Below are positions 7,652 through 16,431 of a stretch of 32,564 nucleotides of DNA, piece after piece. Made by a program: the position numbers and the translations under genes. Position 1 is the first letter of the stretch. Each line of letters begins with the position of its first letter. The stretch lies in contig NZ_LMKA01000083.1 in assembly GCF_001421435.1 (NCBI RefSeq), positions 1 through 32,564 of the forward strand. The letters are read 5' to 3'. The notes under the pieces were generated by a model. The model saw only the letters and a program-made list of their open reading frames with translations, had not been told where the DNA came from and did no database searches. The stretch comes from Chryseobacterium sp. Leaf201 (lineage in GTDB: Bacteria; Bacteroidota; Bacteroidia; Flavobacteriales; Weeksellaceae).

Positions 7652-10027
7652 ATGTTAAATTATAGACTAAAAAACTACTTCTTTTTTTTAGTATTACTTC
7701 TAATTTCAGGATCAGCATTGGCACAGAATGCATCCCGGAAAAACGGTAAAGTAAAACTGACATCTGAAAGCATGAAGGCAGGAGCATTTATTGATGTAAA
7801 TGCCGCATCCTATCCGGAAACCGCCTTTACAATGCAGCAGCTTGTACAGCAGGTCCTTATTAACGGACAGTCCGGCTGCGGAACACCGAATGTAACGAAT
7901 GTAGTGGTAACTCCTAACCACCTTCCAACAGATAACAACAGGTTCTGGGGCTATTTCAATAAAGCAACCACAAGTTTTCCTTTTGATAACGGTATTGTTT
8001 TATCCACCGGTTATGCAAGAGAAACCGGAAATGCAGCCATCGCAGGAAGCCTGCAGGGCACCATTTCACAGAGCGGGGATGCTGATCTTGCAGCCGCCAC
8101 CAGTACCAACATCGGCAATCAGCGTGATGCCGTAGCACTGGAGTTTGATTTTGTACCGAATTCCAATCAGATAAAATTTAATTATATATTCGCTTCAGAA
8201 GAATATACGGGCAGTTTCCCGTGCAGTTATTCGGATGCATTTGCCCTGTTAATCAGACCTGTAGCCGGAGGCCCGTACACCAATGTGGCCATACTTCCGG
8301 GAACGGCAGGCCCGGTAAGTGTTACGAATATACGTCCGGCCACACAGTTTGGCGGAGGTACACTTTCATGTGGCGCTTTGAACCCGACTTATTTTGCAGG
8401 ATATAATACAACGAGTATAGAAACCAATTTTAACGGACGGGTAATCCCTTTAACGGCAATTGCGGATGTAACACCTGGTGTTGCCTACCATTTTAAAATG
8501 GTTCTGGCCGATTATAATGACCAGACATTGGATTCTGCCGTGTTTTTAGAAGGAGGATCTTTTGATATCGGAATTAAAATTGTAGATGCCAACGGCGTAG
8601 TTTTGCCGGATACGGTAAATATGTGTGACAATACCCCTCAGATTTTAACAGCATTGCTTACGGCTGCTCCGGGAATGACTTTCCAGTGGTTCAAAGACGG
8701 TGTGGCAATCAATGGAGCAACAAATATTTCCTATACAGCAACCTCTCCGGGGGCTTATGAAGTGAAAGTTTCCGTTCCGGGGAACCAGTGTCCGGCATCA
8801 GCGGTAATTACGATTGTGGGAGGAACAACGCCTCCTGCACAGAATGCTACCCTGAAGCTGTGTACAACGCCTTCTGTCTCTACCTTTAACCTGAATAGTG
8901 CAACGCCTTTGATCACGACTTCTACAACTGCAGTTGTACGTTATTATGTTAATCAGGCCGATGCAGTGGCACAAAATGCAAACTTTATTGCTCCGGCACT
9001 ATTAGGAAACTATAACGGTACAGACGGACAGGTACTGCATGTTGTTGTTTCCAACGGTGCTTTCTGCAGCAAAACGGTTACCTTAACGTTAAGAAAAGAA
9101 GCTACCCCGGTAGCACAGCTTACGGCAACAAAAGTAAAGATCTGCGTTGGCGAATCCACTACTTTAACTGCTGCCAACGGAACAACATATGAGTGGGTAG
9201 GAATGCCTTTAACCGGTGCTACACAGACGGTATCCCCGACACAGACCACTACCTATTCGGTATTTGCAATCGGGGCACAGGGATGTAAGTCTTTACAGCC
9301 TGCCACTTTAACGGTAGAAGTAGTGCCTGCCATTACCTCATCGCTTTCCGGAGGAATGATCTGCCAGGGCGATGTGATTACTTTGGACGCCGGAGCAGGA
9401 CCTAACTATAATTATTTGTGGAGTACTGGAGATACCTCCCAGACTATTTCCGTAGCAACACCGGGAACCTATACTGTAACGATTAACAACGGGGTTTGTC
9501 AGAAAGATTTTACCACACAGGTTGTTCAGGCGGTTATCCCTGAAATTATTAACGTGAACTACAACGAAAACGGAACCATGATTATCACGGCAAGCAATCC
9601 AAGCAACGGGCCGCTGGAATATTCAATTGATAACGGCGTAACATGGCAGAATTCAAATACATTCTCAAACATACCGAGAAATATCGTGGTATCCATCAGG
9701 GTGCGGGTGAAAAAGACCAGCTGTGTAGGATTCCTGGAATATTTTACATTTATTATGCAGAATGTCATTACACCGAATGGAGATAACATCAATGATCTGA
9801 TTGATTTCAGGGGAATTATCAAGAATAAAGATTTCAAAGCTTCTGTTTTTGACCGTTACGGAAAAGAGGTATACACGGCCACTAGCCTGCAGCCATACTG
9901 GGACGGATACTTCCAGGGGAAAAAACTGCAGACAGCATCTTACTGGTATCAGATAACTTTTGAAGATCCGGCCAGTAAAAAGCCTACCATAAAAACAGGC
10001 TGGATACTGCTGAAAAATATAGAATAA
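7652..10027 (+). CDS. Secreted protein: choice-of-anchor L-like domain, Ig/PKD-like repeats, T9SS type B sorting domain (paralog 1)
   Basis: A 791-residue predicted cell-surface or secreted protein. A Sec signal peptide (about 1-25, ending SGSALAQ) is followed by the box MKAGAFIDVNA and then a choice-of-anchor L-type domain (about 55-310; marks include WGYFNKATTSFPFDNGIVLSTG and YHFKMVLADYND). Next come Ig/PKD-like beta modules with paired Cys (about 325-690; marks CDNTPQ, KICVGESTTL, LDAGAGPNY). The last 87 residues (705-791, from VITPNGDNIND to GWILLKNIE) form a gliding-type CHU_C/T9SS type B C-terminal domain. In this family that domain directs export through the type IX system. The ligand is unknown; adhesion or matrix function is inference. 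It has its own promoter-like element and terminator. The C-terminal layout is nearly the same as paralog 3. Confidence 0.9.
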   Translation: MLNYRLKNYFFFLVLLLISGSALAQNASRKNGKVKLTSESMKAGAFIDVNAASYPETAFTMQQLVQQVLINGQSGCGTPNVTNVVVTPNHLPTDNNRFWGYFNKATTSFPFDNGIVLSTGYARETGNAAIAGSLQGTISQSGDADLAAATSTNIGNQRDAVALEFDFVPNSNQIKFNYIFASEEYTGSFPCSYSDAFALLIRPVAGGPYTNVAILPGTAGPVSVTNIRPATQFGGGTLSCGALNPTYFAGYNTTSIETNFNGRVIPLTAIADVTPGVAYHFKMVLADYNDQTLDSAVFLEGGSFDIGIKIVDANGVVLPDTVNMCDNTPQILTALLTAAPGMTFQWFKDGVAINGATNISYTATSPGAYEVKVSVPGNQCPASAVITIVGGTTPPAQNATLKLCTTPSVSTFNLNSATPLITTSTTAVVRYYVNQADAVAQNANFIAPALLGNYNGTDGQVLHVVVSNGAFCSKTVTLTLRKEATPVAQLTATKVKICVGESTTLTAANGTTYEWVGMPLTGATQTVSPTQTTTYSVFAIGAQGCKSLQPATLTVEVVPAITSSLSGGMICQGDVITLDAGAGPNYNYLWSTGDTSQTISVATPGTYTVTINNGVCQKDFTTQVVQAVIPEIINVNYNENGTMIITASNPSNGPLEYSIDNGVTWQNSNTFSNIPRNIVVSIRVRVKKTSCVGFLEYFTFIMQNVITPNGDNINDLIDFRGIIKNKDFKASVFDRYGKEVYTATSLQPYWDGYFQGKKLQTASYWYQITFEDPASKKPTIKTGWILLKNIE

Positions 10028-10051
10028 GAAAATTTAAATACCCTTAGGAAA

Positions 10052-10080
10052 GGCCGACAGCATGTCGGTCTTTTTTATTT
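10052..10080 (+). terminator. Terminator after paralog 1
   Basis: The hairpin core CCGACA/TGTCGG with a 3-nt loop (10054-10068) is extended by G-U and G-C pairs to 10052/10070. A T-rich tract (TTTTTTATTTTT) follows, 25 bp past the stop. Confidence 0.88.
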
Positions 10081-10160
10081 TTAATACAACTGAATCCCAT
10101 ATTTTTATAATGGAATGGATTGTATAAGTGATAATGTAATAATTCAATCAAAAAAAATAG

Positions 10161-10168
10161 TATTTTTG
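10161..10168 (+). promoter_or_regulatory. -7-like element (TATTTTTG) before paralog 2
   Basis: Fits TAnnTTTG and lies 16 bp before the ATG at 10185, the same element at the same distance as for paralog 1. It is downstream of the paralog 1 terminator, so paralog 2 is probably transcribed on its own. Confidence 0.5.
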
Positions 10169-10184
10169 TTTAAAATAATATAAA

Positions 10185-13100
10185 ATGTTAAACACGAGGA
10201 CAAAAAGTTTATTTTTGGCTTTATTCTTATTTTTTGCGGGATGCCTTGTTTTTGCTCAGGACAGACAGAGCAAGGGCGTTGTAAGGAAGCCTTCAGCTGA
10301 AAGTATGAAAGCTGGTGCTTTTATTGACGTCAATGCAGCGGGGTACCCAGAATCAAACTTCAGTATTACGCAGTTGGTTAAAGATGTACTCATCAGCGGC
10401 GGGTCTACCTGTTCCGCAGCCAATGTAACCAATGTTGTTGTTTCTCCTAATTTAGCAGTTACCGATCAGAACAGAAGCTGGGGGTATTTTAATAAAGCCA
10501 CGACCAATTTTCCTTTTGCCAAAGGGATTGTCCTTACTACCGGATATGCCCGCAAAACCGGGAATACCTTGCAGGGAACTTTGAGCGATGCGCTTCCTAC
10601 CACCGGAGATGTTGATCTGGCGGCCGCCCTGGGTGTTAACAATTCAGGCTTAAGGGATGCTACCTATATTGAATTTGATTTCGTACCGGCTTCTACCAAA
10701 GTTTCATTCCGGTATTTATTTGCCTCCAAAGAATACCAGAGTAATTTCACCTGTAATATTTCCGACGGTTTCGCATTATTATTAAAAAAAGTAGGCGATC
10801 CTACCTACACCAACCTTGCCCTTCTTCCGGGAGGAGCAGGGCCTGTAAGTGTTACCAATATTATTCCGGGCAACCTGCCGTGCGGACCGAAAAACGTACA
10901 GTATTTTGCAGGAATCAATAACCCTCAGATAGAGACTAATTTTGACGGACGTACAATTCCTCTTACGGCAACGGCAACCGTAATTCCGGGACAGACCTAT
11001 CATTTTAAAATGGTACTGGCAGATTACCAGGATTCAAACTTTGACTCTGCGGTTTTCCTTGAAGCCGGGTCTTTTGATATTGGCGTTCAGCTTTTAGATC
11101 CTGCCGGAGTGACGCTTCCGTCATCCATTAATGTATGTGACAATACCCCTCAGACCTTTTCTGCCTCTGTGCAGGGTGTGGGAGCTACTTATCAGTGGTT
11201 GCTGGGAACTACGCCTATTCCTGGAGCTACCAGTGCTTCTTATACGGCAACCCAGCCGGGTGTTTATACCGTTCAGGTATTTTTACCGGGGAATACATGT
11301 CCGGGAACGGCTTCAGTGACCGTTGTGGGCGGAACTTCACCTACAGTGCAGAACGCAACACTCACGGCCTGTTATACCGCGGGAAATGCTACTTTTAACC
11401 TGACCTCGGCACAGGCTTCCATCAGTACGACTCCGGGAGCTACTTTTGCCTATTATATCAACCAGGCAGATGCCCTGGCCGGAAACACGAGTACTATTGC
11501 TGCTCCTACCGCTTTTCAGAGTGCCGGACAAACAATTTATGTCCTGGTTAAAACCGGATTCTGTTCAAAAGTTGCTGAATTACAACTGATAAAAGCGCCT
11601 CAGATCACGGCAATGGTTGCACCACCTGCTATACTTACCTGTACGAATTCACAGATCACCTTAGACGGTACGGCATCCGTTTATCCTGCAGGCGCTACGT
11701 TTGCTTGGACTACAACAAACGGAAATATCGTATCAGGAGCCAACACATTAAACCCTGTAATCAATACGGCAGGAACCTATACTTTAACGATTTCAAATAT
11801 TTATCAGCCCGGAAACTTAACCTGTACGGCAACCACAAATGTTACGGTTACAGGAAACAGTGCGCCGCCAACCACCACTTTAACAGCATCAAAAATACTG
11901 ATCTGTTCAGGAGAATCGGTGACGCTGACTGCGTCCGGTGGTGCCACATACAATTGGGTCGGCTTAACGGGAACCGGAAATACCCAGACTGTTTCACCTA
12001 CCGCTACCACAACCTATACGGTAAGCGCAGTAGGAGCGAACGGATGTGTTTCGCAGACACCGGCAACCATTACCATTGAAGTTTCCCAGCCGATTACGGT
12101 ACAGAATGCCACTTTATTTAAATGTTACCAGACGGGAGGCATCAATTATAACTTAACAGAAGCACAGCCGCAGATAACTTCTGCACCGGGGGTGACTTTT
12201 GCGTATTATGTAAATTTAGCTGATGCCAATGCCGGGAATGCCAATACCATTGCTGCACCTGTATCATTCAACAGTGCGGGCGGGCAGACCATTTATGTCC
12301 TGGTTTCTAACGGTGGATGTAAATATGTGGTCAACTTACAGTTACTGTCAACACCGGTGACTACACTAACCATTGCTCCGCCACAGCAGATTACCTGTAA
12401 TACGGCCAACGTGACTTTAAATGCTTCTGCATCGGTAATTCCTGCAGGATCTACGATTGCATGGACCACCACCGGCGGAACCATTGTATCCGGAGCCAAT
12501 ACACTGACGCCTGTTGTGAATGCGGGAGGTGTCTATACACTGACTGTAACCAATGTCAACCAGCCAGGAAACTTAAACTGTTCATATATAGCAAACGTTA
12601 CGGTAACCCAGAATACCACACTTCCGGTAGCAGGACTGACGGCTACTGTTTTACAGATCTGTCCGGGGGAATCCGTTACCTTAACCGCTTCAGGCGGTGT
12701 AAGCTATAACTGGGGCGGCGGCCTTCCGGGAAATGGAAATACGCAGGTTGTTTCTCCAATACAGAATACAACATATTCAGTGTACGCAGTAGGAGCAAAT
12801 GGATGTGTTTCGGCTAACCAGGCTACTGTTACCATTGTTGTAGGGCCTCCGGTAGCCGTTCTGGCAGCATCAAAATCTAAAATCTGTGCGGGAGAATCTG
12901 TAACGCTGACTGCATCCGGCGGCGTGACTTATGAATGGATCGGTTTACCCGGAAATGGAAATACACAAGTTGTGACTCCACCCGTTGGCATGACGACTTA
13001 TTCTGTTTTTGCTTTAGGCGGAAACGGCTGTAAAGTACTTAACCCGACTTCTATCACAATCGAAGTCGTGCCTGCAATTGAATCTACCTTACAGGATGTG

Positions 13101-13772
13101 TATGCCTGTGCAGGAGATTCCGGGATCTTAGATGCCGGTGCAGGACCGAATTATACTTATGTATGGAGTACAGGGGCGACTACCCAGACCATTTCTGTAA
13201 ATACACCGGGAATCTATTCCGTAACCATCAGTAACGGGACCTGTTCCAAAGTATTTTCTGCCCAGCTGATCAATCCTGCGCTTCCGCAGTTCACCAACGT
13301 AGTGTATGACAATCATGTCCTTACCATATCTGCAACAAACCCAACCAGCGGAACATTGGAATACTCCATAAACGGAGGTGTTGCATGGCAGTCTTCCAAT
13401 ATATTCTATAATATTCTGGATAACACGAACTATAATCTTCTGGTGAGGGTGAAAGATGCAAACTGCAACAATTCATTATCATTCTTTACCTTCATTGTGA
13501 TCAATGCCATTACACCAAATTCAGACGGTAAAAATGATACGGTAGACTTCACGGGAATCAGCAAGTATAATAATTTTGCAGCTTCTATTTACGACAGATA
13601 CGGACAGGAGGTATTCAAGGGAAGCAAGAATGAAACGTCCTGGAACGGCCTGCTCAGGGGAGGTATCACACTTCCGACGGCCACTTACTGGTACAGGGTA
13701 CAGTGGGAAAACCCGGCAAGCAAAAAGCTTGAGCTCAGAAACGGCTGGATTTTATTAAAAAACATAAATTAA
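10185..13772 (+). CDS. Large secreted repeat protein: choice-of-anchor L-like, duplicated Ig/PKD-like units, T9SS type B sorting domain (paralog 2)
   Basis: A 1195-residue relative of its two neighbours. A signal peptide (about 1-25, ending LVFAQ) is followed by MKAGAFIDVNA, a choice-of-anchor L-like domain (about 55-305) and a CDNTPQ Ig-like module. Then come two tandem copies of a composite unit of about 250 residues (387-637 and 638-890), each starting TVQNATL and ending in a CxGESVTLTASGG Ig-like module. A third lone CAGESVTLTASGG module and the LDAGAGPNYTY module follow. The last 88 residues (from AITPNSDGKND to GWILLKNIN) are the type B sorting domain. About 400 residues longer than paralogs 1 and 3, all of it in the repeat region. 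Expected at the cell surface or released; ligand unknown. Confidence 0.9.
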   Translation: MLNTRTKSLFLALFLFFAGCLVFAQDRQSKGVVRKPSAESMKAGAFIDVNAAGYPESNFSITQLVKDVLISGGSTCSAANVTNVVVSPNLAVTDQNRSWGYFNKATTNFPFAKGIVLTTGYARKTGNTLQGTLSDALPTTGDVDLAAALGVNNSGLRDATYIEFDFVPASTKVSFRYLFASKEYQSNFTCNISDGFALLLKKVGDPTYTNLALLPGGAGPVSVTNIIPGNLPCGPKNVQYFAGINNPQIETNFDGRTIPLTATATVIPGQTYHFKMVLADYQDSNFDSAVFLEAGSFDIGVQLLDPAGVTLPSSINVCDNTPQTFSASVQGVGATYQWLLGTTPIPGATSASYTATQPGVYTVQVFLPGNTCPGTASVTVVGGTSPTVQNATLTACYTAGNATFNLTSAQASISTTPGATFAYYINQADALAGNTSTIAAPTAFQSAGQTIYVLVKTGFCSKVAELQLIKAPQITAMVAPPAILTCTNSQITLDGTASVYPAGATFAWTTTNGNIVSGANTLNPVINTAGTYTLTISNIYQPGNLTCTATTNVTVTGNSAPPTTTLTASKILICSGESVTLTASGGATYNWVGLTGTGNTQTVSPTATTTYTVSAVGANGCVSQTPATITIEVSQPITVQNATLFKCYQTGGINYNLTEAQPQITSAPGVTFAYYVNLADANAGNANTIAAPVSFNSAGGQTIYVLVSNGGCKYVVNLQLLSTPVTTLTIAPPQQITCNTANVTLNASASVIPAGSTIAWTTTGGTIVSGANTLTPVVNAGGVYTLTVTNVNQPGNLNCSYIANVTVTQNTTLPVAGLTATVLQICPGESVTLTASGGVSYNWGGGLPGNGNTQVVSPIQNTTYSVYAVGANGCVSANQATVTIVVGPPVAVLAASKSKICAGESVTLTASGGVTYEWIGLPGNGNTQVVTPPVGMTTYSVFALGGNGCKVLNPTSITIEVVPAIESTLQDVYACAGDSGILDAGAGPNYTYVWSTGATTQTISVNTPGIYSVTISNGTCSKVFSAQLINPALPQFTNVVYDNHVLTISATNPTSGTLEYSINGGVAWQSSNIFYNILDNTNYNLLVRVKDANCNNSLSFFTFIVINAITPNSDGKNDTVDFTGISKYNNFAASIYDRYGQEVFKGSKNETSWNGLLRGGITLPTATYWYRVQWENPASKKLELRNGWILLKNIN
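11343..12854 (+). repeat. Two tandem ~755-bp coding units inside paralog 2
   Basis: Unit A spans 11343-12095 (251 codons) and unit B 12096-12854 (253 codons). Both open with TVQNATL and share FAYY-N-ADA-AGN, IAAP, QTIYVLV, IVSGANTL and GESVTLTASGG in the same order. Each holds an extra PKD-like block (AWTT…GANTL…YTLT…N) that paralogs 1 and 3 lack. The DNA of the copies has clearly diverged, so the duplication is not recent. Confidence 0.85.
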
Positions 13773-13784
13773 GTATATCTTATT

Positions 13785-13811
13785 AAAACCTCTCAATTTG
13801 AGAGGTTTTTT
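13785..13811. terminator. Terminator after paralog 2
   Basis: An 11-bp perfect stem (AAAACCTCTCA with TGAGAGGTTTT) with a 3-nt loop, followed by further T residues, 12 bp past the stop of paralog 2. The A-run on the left arm would also allow termination in the other direction. Confidence 0.88.
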
Positions 13812-13863
13812 ACTTTTCTACACAAAAAGTCTAAATATTTATATGGTATTTGCAAAAAACAAT

Positions 13864-13871
13864 TAAATTTG
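13864..13871 (+). promoter_or_regulatory. -7-like element (TAAATTTG) before paralog 3
   Basis: Fits TAnnTTTG and lies 16 bp before the ATG at 13888, the same distance as in paralogs 1 and 2. The three-fold constant spacing supports it as a real promoter element. Confidence 0.5.
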
Positions 13872-13887
13872 TTGAAACAAAAATATT

Positions 13888-16260
13888 ATGAAGAGATATC
13901 TACTATTGTTTTCCTTATTAATGGCCTCCTCGCCGAGTCTCTTTTACGCACAGAAAATCACTCCCCGAAAACTTCAGAAAGAAAAACCCTCATCTTTAAC
14001 GATGAAAGCGGGTGCTTTTATTGATGTAAATGCAGTAGGGTATGCACCGTCTACCTATGATCCCTTACAGCTGGTAAAGGATGTATTGATTTCATCGGGA
14101 ACCAATTCATGTGTTACACCCAATGTATCAAACGTTCAGGTAAGCCCGAATCTTCCGGTAACCAATGCCAACAGATCATGGGGATACTTCCATAAAGGAA
14201 CTTCCAATTTCCCGTTTACAGATGGGATTGTACTTTCAACGGGATATGTAAATAAAGCAGGAAACAATTATATCAGTACCACGCTGGGTGATGATTTGCC
14301 TACAGGAAGTGATCCTGACCTGGTAGCTGCTACCAGCCCTGCAGGAACGCTTAATGATGCCGTTATCCTGGAATTTGATTTTATACCGACGTCATCCCAG
14401 GTTAAATTTAATTATCTTTTTGCCTCAGAAGAATATACAGGTTCTTTCCCATGCAGCTTTTCCGATGCATTTGCATTGTTGTTAAAGCCTACAGCCGGAG
14501 GGCCTTATGTGAATATGGCTGTTTTGCCGGCACCGGGGACAGGCCCTGTAAGTGTAACCAATATCCACCCTCAGAACAGTGATTCCGGATTTGATATGGG
14601 ATGCGGGGCGCCTAACGTAGCCTTTTTCGGAGGATACAATGCAGCAGCTATCGAAACCAACTTCAACGGGCGGACAATTCCTTTACAGGCTACCGCTACG
14701 GTTGTACCGGGGCAGTCTTATCATTTTAAAATGGTTCTTGCAGATGCATTAGACAGCAGTTTTGATTCTGCCGTATTCCTTGAAGGCGGATCTTTCAATA
14801 TCGGTGTAGAATTATTAGACCCAGCAGGAGGAACTCTTCCGGAGGAAATCAATGTCTGCGATAATGTGCCTCAGGTGATTACCGCTTCCGTAAGCGACCC
14901 TAATATGAATTACCAGTGGTACTTCAACGGAGTGGCTGTTCCGGGAGCTACAACGCCTACCATTACAGCTACACAACCCGGTAATTATGAAATCCAGGTT
15001 ATGTTTCCGGGGAATCCTTGTCCGGGAAAAGCAAATATAAAAATCAACGGAGGAACAACGCCTGCGGCTGTGGATGCTACATTGCTGTTATGTACCACGA
15101 CGGATGTTACATGGTTTGACCTGACAGACGCAATGCCGTCAATCAGTACCACGCCGGGAGCTGTTTTCCATTTTTATGAAGATCAGGCAGATGCCGTTGC
15201 TCAGAACAATGATTTTATCCAGGATATTCTGCATTATAACGGAAATGACGGTCAGACCCTGTATGTTGTTGTTTCAAACGGAGGCTTCTGCAGCAAGATG
15301 ATCGAACTTGATTTATTGAAAGAAGCTACTCCTGTAGCAAGTCTTGTGGCTTCAGAAATAAAAGTATGTCCGGGAGAAACGGTGAATTTTACCGCTACCG
15401 GAGGTACAACGTATGAATGGGCTAATTTCTCAGGTACGGGAGGCACACAGTCTGCCACTGTTTATAATACCACTACTTTCACTGTATATGCTTTGGGACC
15501 TAAAGGATGCAGATCATTACAGCCTGCTAAAATCACAGTGGAAGTTGTTCCTGAACTTACTTCTCCTTTAAGAGATATTGAAGTATGCGCAGGAGACCGC
15601 GTAACCCTTGATGCAGGAGCAGGACCTAATTATACCTATTTATGGAGTACCGGTGCGATTACCCAGACCATCAATGCAGACCAATGGGGAATTTATACGG
15701 TAACGATAAACAACGGATATTGTGAAAGGACGTTCACGGCTCAGGTAATGGCTGCTGCATCGCCTTTTGTTACCAATGTAGATTACAGCAATAACACATT
15801 GACGATTACGGCAGAAGTGCCTATGATCAACAACATTCCGCAGACTGTAGAATATTCTGTTGACGGCGGTATCTCCTGGCAGCAGTCGAATGTATTCCCC
15901 GGGCTTCTGAATAACGCTACTTACCAGATTCAGGTAAGAACAGTAGGAACAAGTTGTGTGGGAGCACTGGAATTCTTTACTTTACATTTAGCCAATATCA
16001 TCACTCCAAATCAGGATGGTATTAATGATACTTTGGATCTTACGTCTCTAGGAGCATTCAATAATTTTACAGGATCAGTGTATGACCGGTATGGTTCTGA
16101 AATCTTCAGATTCTCAAAGGACAAGCCTATCTGGGACGGAACTTTGGTAGGGAAGAGATTGCCAACAGCTACGTACTGGTATAAATTCAATTTCCAGTAT
16201 CCTAAATCAAAAGCGAATATGAGCCAGTCCGGATGGATCATGCTTAAGAACAGAGAATAA
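13888..16260 (+). CDS. Secreted protein: choice-of-anchor L-like domain, Ig/PKD-like repeats, T9SS type B sorting domain (paralog 3)
   Basis: A 790-residue protein with the domain order of paralog 1. Signal peptide (about 1-22, ending SLFYAQ); MKAGAFIDVNA box; choice-of-anchor L-like domain (about 50-305; marks WGYFHKGTSNFPF, FASEEYTGSFPCSFSDAF, YHFKMVLADA). Then Ig/PKD-like modules (marks CDNVPQ, VCPGETVNFTATGG, LDAGAGPNYTYLWSTG). The type B sorting domain covers residues 704-790 (from IITPNQDGIND to GWIMLKNRE). The Cys pairs in each beta module suggest disulfides or tight packing outside the cell. Paralog 1 resembles it more than paralog 2 does in the middle region (both have ADAVAQN and VVVSNG-FCSK). 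Ligand unknown. Confidence 0.9.
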   Translation: MKRYLLLFSLLMASSPSLFYAQKITPRKLQKEKPSSLTMKAGAFIDVNAVGYAPSTYDPLQLVKDVLISSGTNSCVTPNVSNVQVSPNLPVTNANRSWGYFHKGTSNFPFTDGIVLSTGYVNKAGNNYISTTLGDDLPTGSDPDLVAATSPAGTLNDAVILEFDFIPTSSQVKFNYLFASEEYTGSFPCSFSDAFALLLKPTAGGPYVNMAVLPAPGTGPVSVTNIHPQNSDSGFDMGCGAPNVAFFGGYNAAAIETNFNGRTIPLQATATVVPGQSYHFKMVLADALDSSFDSAVFLEGGSFNIGVELLDPAGGTLPEEINVCDNVPQVITASVSDPNMNYQWYFNGVAVPGATTPTITATQPGNYEIQVMFPGNPCPGKANIKINGGTTPAAVDATLLLCTTTDVTWFDLTDAMPSISTTPGAVFHFYEDQADAVAQNNDFIQDILHYNGNDGQTLYVVVSNGGFCSKMIELDLLKEATPVASLVASEIKVCPGETVNFTATGGTTYEWANFSGTGGTQSATVYNTTTFTVYALGPKGCRSLQPAKITVEVVPELTSPLRDIEVCAGDRVTLDAGAGPNYTYLWSTGAITQTINADQWGIYTVTINNGYCERTFTAQVMAAASPFVTNVDYSNNTLTITAEVPMINNIPQTVEYSVDGGISWQQSNVFPGLLNNATYQIQVRTVGTSCVGALEFFTLHLANIITPNQDGINDTLDLTSLGAFNNFTGSVYDRYGSEIFRFSKDKPIWDGTLVGKRLPTATYWYKFNFQYPKSKANMSQSGWIMLKNRE

Positions 16261-16289
16261 ATGAAGAATTACAATAGATAATGCAAGTT

Positions 16290-16326
16290 AAAAGCCCTTC
16301 AGGAAACTGAAGGGCTTTTATTTTTA
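16290..16326. terminator. Terminator between paralog 3 and rsmA
   Basis: A 13-bp perfect stem (16290-16302 with 16307-16319) closed by a GAAA tetraloop. It starts AAAAGCCC and ends GGGCTTTT followed by ATTTTTAAA. It lies between converging genes and can serve both, mainly paralog 3. Confidence 0.92.
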
Positions 16327-16431
16327 AATAAGAACTGTAGAATTTATTGGAAATATCAGTTTTGAATTTAACGCTCAGTGCTTTTTAATTTTACCCAATA
16401 ACACTGATGTTTCTCTAAATATTTCAGTCAA

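Noticed and set aside
11705..12079. 124-codon plus-strand frame with internal similarity to 12461-12709.
   Set aside because: Both are the same shifted frame of the duplicated units in the large surface-protein gene; they mirror the real duplication.
7652..16260. Repeats in the surface genes considered as CRISPR or satellite DNA.
   Set aside because: They are in-frame protein-domain repeats with diverged DNA and no short identical repeats with unique spacers.
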